Shown piece by piece: positions 58,128 to 64,000 of a DNA stretch of 64,000 bases (its first letter is position 1; the number at the start of each line of letters is the position of its first letter). Under the pieces are notes generated by a model that was given only the letters and a program-made list of their open reading frames with translations, searched no databases and had not been told where the DNA came from. Location: positions 1 to 64,000 of the forward strand of contig JANBRJ010000012.1 of NCBI GenBank assembly GCA_027577595.1, read 5' to 3'. This stretch comes from Coemansia sp. RSA 487 (lineage: Eukaryota; Kickxellomycota; Kickxellomycetes; Kickxellales; Kickxellaceae). The position numbers were made by a program, and so were the translations under genes.

Positions 58128-59641
58128 TCTAGCTTATGAGATAAAAATTACTGGTTTTGATACGTAAATAGGAATATTACTGATGGCTGTCAATTTGTTG
58201 CATCAAGATGTATTTTCCGTATTTGTACCGATGCTGCTGTCGCCTAATTCCAACAGCCTCTTCTAGAATAATAAGCCCAATAGCGTGCATACTTAATTAT
58301 CGTGCATTTTCTAGTTGTAATAAACACTAAATATTCTTGCAAAACAGAATTGATTGGTATTTTCAATCCATTGGGATTCCCTATGAGATGGCACTGGAGT
58401 GAATTGGCATGTGTTATTTCAACCTCATTGATTGACAAACGGCTACGAGGCTTCCGTTGCTTCTTTACATTATCTATATCGAATGACTAATATTCACATT
58501 TGCTTTTCCTTTTCTGGATTCGTAAAATTAGTAATTTAATAATGCTATTGAATGATTTATATAAAATAATAAAAAAGCATAACCAAATGTGCAAAAAATG
58601 GATAAGCTAGCTTGTGCAAAGCGGGTCGTTTTTCGTAGTCCTGCAGTCACGCGTATCCAGACTCTCTGCCAACCCAACTGCAGCAACGAGTATCACTAAT
58701 CCCAATCGGCCGAAATCCATTCTTGGTATACTTTATCAACGTTTTAATACAAGCGGCACTGTAAATAATCAATTAAAAAAGGTGTTGAAAATACGAAGTA
58801 GAAAAAAAAGCTTTCAGTGTCTTGAGGATTGATAATTAACAACTGTAGTGTCAAGAAAAGATATCCAAGCTATTCACTATTTCTTCTCTAGAAACAAAAA
58901 AGTATGGAGAAAACAATTTGTAGTAAGAAAAAAGAATAAAAGAGGGCAAAGAGCTTAAATAAAAAAAACTAAAAGCACAACTTCTAAAGCCTTGCATCCC
59001 AAATGCGATTTCTTATCATATAATCCTTTTGTGCTTTGTCGTAGTCAAATATTCTTCCTCGTTTCCCTTGGATTGCACCTATTCGTACCTGTGAGATACA
59101 TAATTTCTTCAGACAACACTCGGCATCATCATTTACATTCACATGGCAGCAAATGTGCCTAGTCAATAAGACAATCTAGTTTATTATATTCTCGCTCATT
59201 TTGTATATAAACAAATTCTACTTAGTGCTAAATGTCACAATTGTAAGTGATATCACATCATCTCTCTTTTAAAATAAACGGTGGCGTACAGATAGCATTC
59301 TATACGCGCCCAAGGGAATGTTATAGAAAGGTAAATGCCATGTTGCTTTTGTAAACGATGCTTGCAAACGAAAATGTTTTACATGATACAGAACACTATG
59401 CCTTCGTCTTGCCTTTAAAATGCTTGTCAATCAAAAGCCACATTCAGCCATGTGTCATGTTCTATTATCTCATTCACTAGTTCGTTTTTATGCGTAGCTT
59501 TTTTTTTTTTACCAACATCCTCTATCCTCGCATAGTTAGCAAATTATGTTTTTTTTTTAAATTGGAGTATATGAGATGCAATTAAAGTGAGCAAGTGTTG
59601 TACAGCGTAAAAGGAGGAAGAATAATATAGTAGTATGTGTC
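58128..59641. other. AT-rich gene-poor stretch
   Basis: About 1.5 kb, AT-rich. Two short frames are noted but not called as genes: 58614-58832 (+), and 58984-59166 (-), listed separately. At 58600 an ATG opens 33 codons with a presequence-like start (MDKLACAKRVVFRSPAV) and then stops, while another frame stays open. This may be a decayed gene. Confidence 0.4.
58984..59166 (-). CDS. Unexplained 60-aa frame, possible exon
   Basis: Encodes MTRHICCHVNVNDDAECC and continues KRGRIFDYDKAQKDYMIRNRIWDARL. Its balanced composition and amphipathic end look more gene-like than the surrounding AT-rich DNA. An ACAG|GTACG sequence near 59087-59096 could act as a splice site. I do not recognise it; it may be the last exon of a small gene or chance. 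Confidence 0.2.
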   Translation of the reverse strand: MTRHICCHVNVNDDAECCLKKLCISQVRIGAIQGKRGRIFDYDKAQKDYMIRNRIWDARL

Positions 59642-61981
59642 TCAGTGTGCATCGGTTCCACACAGCCGTCTGTCTCTGAAATCGAAAACACGGATGTTTC
59701 CATCATTGTCTCCCAAGATAAGGCGCGTGTCGCTGATAGCCACGCAATTGATCGCCGCCTGTGTTGGTTGCAGAGTAAAATTGCACGCATGGGTTGTCGT
59801 GTCCCACACCTTGAGCATTCCGTCGTTGGAGCCAGACACGATACGCAGCGCATTGAACGTCATCGACCAGATGCCCTCTACGTGTCCGAAAATAGTATCT
59901 AGGCACTCGCCAGTCTCGATATCCCACACCCGCATTGTGCTGTCTAGCGACCCGGTGATCATAAATGGCCTTGTATCCTCATCACTTCTGTTGCTGTTGT
60001 TGGCACCGCCCATGGCCGATTTCTGCAAACGGTCGCTAGGGCCCATTGACGGCGACGGTGGCATGCGAGTCGACAGCTGCAGCGATTGAACATGGTGCGA
60101 GTGGCCGGTATACGTACGCACACACCGCCGCTGCTCAAGATCCCACCTCTTGACAAGCGCGTCGTCGGAGCAGGAGAAAAGAGTGTTTTCGCCGTACAGC
60201 CGCACTGTGTTCACCCAGTCTGTATGCCCGGTCAGTGTAAAGCTCGTCATCTTTGCAATGTTAAAGACACGGATCGTGCCATTCTCACCACCAACCACAA
60301 GCGTCCCATACTGCTGGTGTAACGAGATGACACCGCCGTCCTCAAAAACGCGCAGTGTGCGGATACACGTGCCATCGCGGTAGTTCCATATCCTTACTGT
60401 ACCATCGAGTGATCCGCTAAATAGCTTGCAGTCGTCAAATTCGACGGCTCGAACGGGCATAGTGTGCCCTGTAAGCTCAGACACAAGTTCAAAAGTCTCA
60501 GCATCCCACACGTGCACTTTGCTGTCGTACGATCCAGTAATGATATACTCGTCGTTAAACTGAGTGCAAAGAATGCCGTCTGCATGCGCAGGAATGCGCG
60601 ATTCGTGGTAGCGGAACTTGCGCCAGTTATTGGCGATTATCTGCCGCTCTGCATATATCTCCTTCCAGGGACGACGGCGAGTTCTGTTGCTGCTGCTGCT
60701 TCCGCCGTCGCTAGCATTGCCACTTTCAGCGTTGTTGGCGTACATATTCTGTGCACGCTGATCCGTCCTTCCTGAAAATGGAGGCACGCCAGCGTTTTCT
60801 AAAAGCATCTGACGCTGCTGCTGCTGTTGCTGTTGCTGCATAAGCTGGACTGCATTTTGTGGAGTACAAACACTACTAATCAGAGACACTTCCATATCCG
60901 AAGGATTGATTAGCGACGACACTGGAATCCTCTGCTGTCTGTGATCGTGGGTTGTATCTGTGTCATGGCTATTTTGCTGGTTTGAATAGATTGGAGCCGT
61001 GCTTGCCACATGTGGTAGATGCGTGTGCAAGCCATCAGCCGCACGAACGCCGGCGCCATATGCAACTCTATAGCCAGGCGATATGGAGGCCGACGAGGAC
61101 GACGAAACCAAGTAATTACCAAAATGTGCGTCAACGCCATTGCCGTCAGTGCTAGCAGAGGAAGTGGCGTTAGTGGCAAGCCTCAGGGCGCGCCGAGCAG
61201 TAGCCTCGTAAACACGGCGACTCGTTTTATCCAACAACGGCAGTCCCCATCCACACTTTTTGCAGACCTTGTCAATGTGCTGCGCGCACATGCGATGCCA
61301 CAGTCTATCATCGTTTGCCAGTGCAGCCCAGGTACGCGATACCTGCGATGCTTGGCATATGGCCTTTGCATCGAGGTATGAGAGGACGAGCAGCGAAATG
61401 TCGTGTGGAAGGGCAGCCAAAAAGTCCACGCGCAGCTGCTGGGGAACGACATTGTTGAGATACGAGAGCTGTGGAATACAGCACAGGTTTACGAGACCCT
61501 GTAGGATGAGTAACCGCTGTTCTGCAGGTTCGGATGCAAATGCCTGCCAGATACCGCTGATCTTCGATTGCTCTGCAGGAGAAAGCGCCTGCAGCGACGC
61601 CTGCAGCTCGCGCTGTCTAGAGTCGCATTCTGCCAGATAGACTTTTGCAGAGTGCCGATAACACCGGCCACCAAAGGCAGGATACTTTTTCAAAGACAGA
61701 ACCTCGAGCTCGGCAGGCGACGACGCGTCGCTGATATATTCCGAAAAATCGCGCTTTTTCCCGCCGACAACAACTCCTTTCCCGTTTCTTCTATCAGTGC
61801 TGCGCTTGTTGATGGTATTGCTGTTCTGGGATAGCGAAAGCTCCCGGATGGCGTGAGAATCCTCCGCATCACTTGACGTGCTGCTGATACGCGCAGGCTG
61901 CGTGCTGACCATAGGATATTCCGAAGCGACAGCTGCTGAGCTTGTGTCTGGCACAAGAGGCGTAAGCGCGGAGGAGTTCAT
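59642..61981 (-). CDS. MET30: F-box/WD40 protein, Met30/SconB type
   Basis: Substrate receptor of an SCF ubiquitin ligase. 779 residues. A Ser-rich head is followed by the Met30-type dimerisation segment (WQAFASEPAEQRLLILQGLVNLCCIPQLSYL, in pieces across about 145-175), the F-box (DFLAALPHDISLLVLSYLDAKA, about 186-207 onward) and the hallmark HIDKVCKKCGWGLPLL. A long Gln/Ser/Asn insert (about 285-460, including an eight-Gln run) separates this from seven WD40 repeats (about 490-779, for example VHVWDAETFELVSELTGHT). Met30/SconB/Pof1 controls sulfur assimilation and the cell cycle by ubiquitinating the bZIP activator Met4/CYS3. The shared C-rich GWG block supports this over Cdc4. The start is the only upstream ATG in frame. 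Confidence 0.9.
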   Translation of the reverse strand: MNSSALTPLVPDTSSAAVASEYPMVSTQPARISSTSSDAEDSHAIRELSLSQNSNTINKRSTDRRNGKGVVVGGKKRDFSEYISDASSPAELEVLSLKKYPAFGGRCYRHSAKVYLAECDSRQRELQASLQALSPAEQSKISGIWQAFASEPAEQRLLILQGLVNLCCIPQLSYLNNVVPQQLRVDFLAALPHDISLLVLSYLDAKAICQASQVSRTWAALANDDRLWHRMCAQHIDKVCKKCGWGLPLLDKTSRRVYEATARRALRLATNATSSASTDGNGVDAHFGNYLVSSSSSASISPGYRVAYGAGVRAADGLHTHLPHVASTAPIYSNQQNSHDTDTTHDHRQQRIPVSSLINPSDMEVSLISSVCTPQNAVQLMQQQQQQQQRQMLLENAGVPPFSGRTDQRAQNMYANNAESGNASDGGSSSSNRTRRRPWKEIYAERQIIANNWRKFRYHESRIPAHADGILCTQFNDEYIITGSYDSKVHVWDAETFELVSELTGHTMPVRAVEFDDCKLFSGSLDGTVRIWNYRDGTCIRTLRVFEDGGVISLHQQYGTLVVGGENGTIRVFNIAKMTSFTLTGHTDWVNTVRLYGENTLFSCSDDALVKRWDLEQRRCVRTYTGHSHHVQSLQLSTRMPPSPSMGPSDRLQKSAMGGANNSNRSDEDTRPFMITGSLDSTMRVWDIETGECLDTIFGHVEGIWSMTFNALRIVSGSNDGMLKVWDTTTHACNFTLQPTQAAINCVAISDTRLILGDNDGNIRVFDFRDRRLCGTDAH

Positions 61982-62832
61982 TTCTGCAGTTTCTTGCGGA
62001 GTGAGGGTTATGAGAAAATGCGACGTAATGATAGAGATACTAGTGACTATGCTGCCTGGATTGTACCTTTAGGTATGCGGCTACCGCAAGGCTTTTGCTG
62101 TTTCTGTTGCTGCTGCTGTTGTTTTTCGTTGCTATTAGAATATGAAAAAGCGTGAGGATTCAGTTGCTAATCCTCAACAACAAGAGAATCAGAAAAGGGT
62201 AGGGTAGGCGATACGAGCGTGTATGTATATAGAGCACGCCCAAGCCGACAGGGGATAAAAGAATAAAAAATATAAAGGTTTACAAAGTACGTGTATTAAG
62301 CATTTGCTTCAACTATTCAGAAAAAGAAACAAAACAGTCAAAGACAAGAAGATAAATCCATAAAAATAAAAAGATGGCAGCTGGAATTTGCGTGCTTTTT
62401 TAGCCACAACGAGACAGCCTCCAAAAAAGATACAGCCTCCAACAAAACCCCCCATGCGCTTATTCGACAAAATACGTGGGGAGGAGGAGGAACTTTTTCC
62501 ACTGCTCTCATCTTTCGGAATGGGCTGCTTTGATTGGGCATCATCGAGATCAGCTTTGCGCCTTTGTAGACAGCGATTGCGACATAACCCCGATTTTTGG
62601 GTCAAGACTTTTAGGCAATTGCTCCGACGACGGCTGCAGCTCTACCCTTCTTTTTTTTTTTTTCCATTTCAAGCTTACAAACCCAGGCGCATGCTGTCAG
62701 AGCTGCAGCGGACAGGTATCGCTGTTCTGTAGAGAAAAACACTGATTTTTATTGGACAAAAAAGTAGATCAACACTCGCATTCTATTGTGAGAAAGCCAA
62801 AGGCACTGAAATGTTCCGACCCCTTTGTCGTT
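61982..62832. other. Intergenic upstream of MET30
   Basis: 851 bp. It holds the MET30 promoter (GCTGCTGCTGTTGTT tract near 62106) and the 3' flank of the methyltransferase gene. Frames at 62309-62745 on both strands are low complexity. No gene is seen. Confidence 0.4.
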
Positions 62833-64000
62833 TCATTTGCGGGTGATGAGAATTAGACGAATACTATCCATCGGATTCACGCGACAGAATGTCGTCAACT
62901 GCGTTTCTGACAAATCCATCACGGACTTGCCAAGGACCTCTGTCTCATCTATGCGGGGAGCAAAAGGAAAAGGACAAACAGGCAGTAGCGATACAACAGT
63001 ACATGCAGCCTGTATTATTAGTGGTAGGTGTATACCAAAAAGAGCTATATAAAGACATGTGGCGTGGCAGGTAAACATATAAAATAGATGGTCTCATAGT
63101 TGCGGAATCTTTCGCCATCTCACTCAAGGAATAAAATAAACATAATACTGCATGCCAACGCCACCTAAAATAATAATAATAATAATAATAATAATGAACC
63201 CACCTATTAAACGAAGGAAGAGCGCAAACGTGTCCGGATTGCGAAATGCCGCCGTGATGTATGCAACCTGCTGTGATGAAACGACAATCGTCTTGAGCGC
63301 TCCAACAAGCAACGGAACGATCGTTGGATCGTACAGCTACAAAGGTGATCAAGCGTTTGGAAAAAACAATGAGGAATCAAGCATATTAGCAAATTTACCA
63401 TTGCTGGATTTGAACCAACGTCATATTCGTTTTCAAATACCGCATACATACAATATCCGAGCCAATAACCACATCCACATCTTTCGAAAGTCTGGCGCAC
63501 TCGTTCGTGTCCTCCCAGTCCAAATCGGCCACCTGGATCTTGTCCACAATCGATGGGTTTAGCTTGCGGTTGTCCTCGAGGATATGGAGCACATTTCCAT
63601 TCACATCCGTGCACAGCACGTTCGCCGCACCCATGGCTGCACATGTGAATCCTGCTAATCCGCAGCCTGACCCAAGCTCAATGACATTCTTATCGCGGAT
63701 AATATCTACATGCCGAAGGGGAAAAGCATATACAACATTTGAGTCAATTACATAGTAAATGCACAGCCCCGATCAGTCAACGCAACACATACAATTGGCT
63801 TTTCTTACCTGGATGCTCAACAAAAAAGTCTGACAAGAAAAGCCCAGCCTCCCATGTCAACAGCCCCGTGGTTCCGTGCGATATCGTCAGCTGCTCCTCC
63901 TGCAGCACGATCCGCATGTACTGTTCCTTGTCCAGCGTATACGTCTTGAAACACACCCCAGCATCCATGGGAGACATGTTTGTGGTGGCAGACAGCGATA
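62833..64000 (-). CDS. eEF2-lysine methyltransferase-like protein (FAM86/EFM3), 5'-truncated by the window
   Basis: Seven-beta-strand methyltransferase running off the right edge. Exons on the minus strand: beyond 64000 to 63809, 63705-63452, 63336-63204 and 62948-62833. Donors are GTAAGA, GTATGT and GTGGG, acceptors TAG, with phases consistent, giving about 230 visible residues. Joined blocks: ISHGTTGLLTWEAGLFLSDF (FAM86-type), SAM-binding VIELGSGCGLAGF, acidic strand LCTDVNG, DLDWED, VVIGSDI then LYDPTIVPLL, AYITAAFRNPDTFALFL, and an ending PMDSIRLILITRK. FAM86 proteins trimethylate a lysine of elongation factor 2; the wider METTL21 group is the alternative. The N-terminal half is missing from the window. 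Confidence 0.85.
63170..63195. repeat. (AAT)n microsatellite inside the last intron
   Basis: About eight AAT units, starting 8 bp inside the donor of the last intron of the methyltransferase gene. On the gene strand it reads (ATT)n and stays in frame with the preceding exon. Confidence 0.9.

Noticed and set aside
63395-63490. tRNA-like T-arm (GTTGG TTCAAAT CCAGC) on the minus strand in an intron
   Set aside because: The T-stem pairs well, but no 5' half complementary to the expected acceptor strand exists at the right distance and the upstream part is a conserved exon. At most a tRNA-derived fragment.

Overview
The window looks like nuclear DNA of an early-diverging filamentous fungus, most likely Kickxellomycotina (Zoopagomycota); that placement is inference. 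All recognisable genes are eukaryotic. Introns are few and short, with GTACGN, GTAAGN or GTATGT donors and TAG acceptors. The gene set mixes fungal genes (Met30-type F-box protein, Vip1, NMT) with genes missing from budding yeast (RPP40, a CCDC137-like protein, a DNAJC8-like protein). Single-exon genes dominate. I resolved five spliced genes by hand: UBP6, a voltage-sensor-like protein, GPI10, GSK3 and the mitochondrial tRNA thiouridylase. A sixth, an eEF2-lysine-methyltransferase-like gene, runs off the right edge.

Layout. 0.3-4.7 kb: ABCC transporter (-). 5.2-12.9 kb: DNAJC8-like protein, VPS41, UBP6, a decayed retroelement gag fragment, V-ATPase subunit D. 13.2-17.6 kb: a second, paralogous ABCC transporter. 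18.5-23.4 kb: NMT1, a four-helix voltage-sensor-like protein, GPI10 (-). 23.4-25.6 kb: a long gene-free stretch with a perfect 28-bp palindrome, then GSK3, SLM3/TRMU (-), a CCDC137-like gene, RPP40 (-), ETF-QO, and a long disordered protein. 36-39 kb: an AT-rich cluster of tiny TATA-driven genes for basic peptides, containing a recent tandem duplication. 39.4-46.7 kb: CTF18, then the divergent pair MEF2 (-) and MTG2. 47.5-49.4 kb: two paralogous small proteins with mitochondrial-type presequences, each behind a long intergenic region. 49.8-58.1 kb: VIP1, two paralogous GT31-like type II glycosyltransferases (-), MsrA, and a CAP-family secreted protein (-). 59.6-64 kb: MET30-like F-box/WD40 (-) and the partial EEF2KMT-like gene (-).

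Most genes are housekeeping genes and form no single pathway. Two themes recur. Mitochondrial function is represented by SLM3, ETF-QO, MEF2, MTG2, MsrA and the two small paralogues. Membrane trafficking, transport and glycosylation are represented by the two ABCC pumps, VPS41, V-ATPase D, GPI10 and the two GT31-like enzymes. The parts least explained by known biology are the tiny-gene cluster at 36-39 kb and the paired small mitochondrial proteins at 47.5-49.4 kb.
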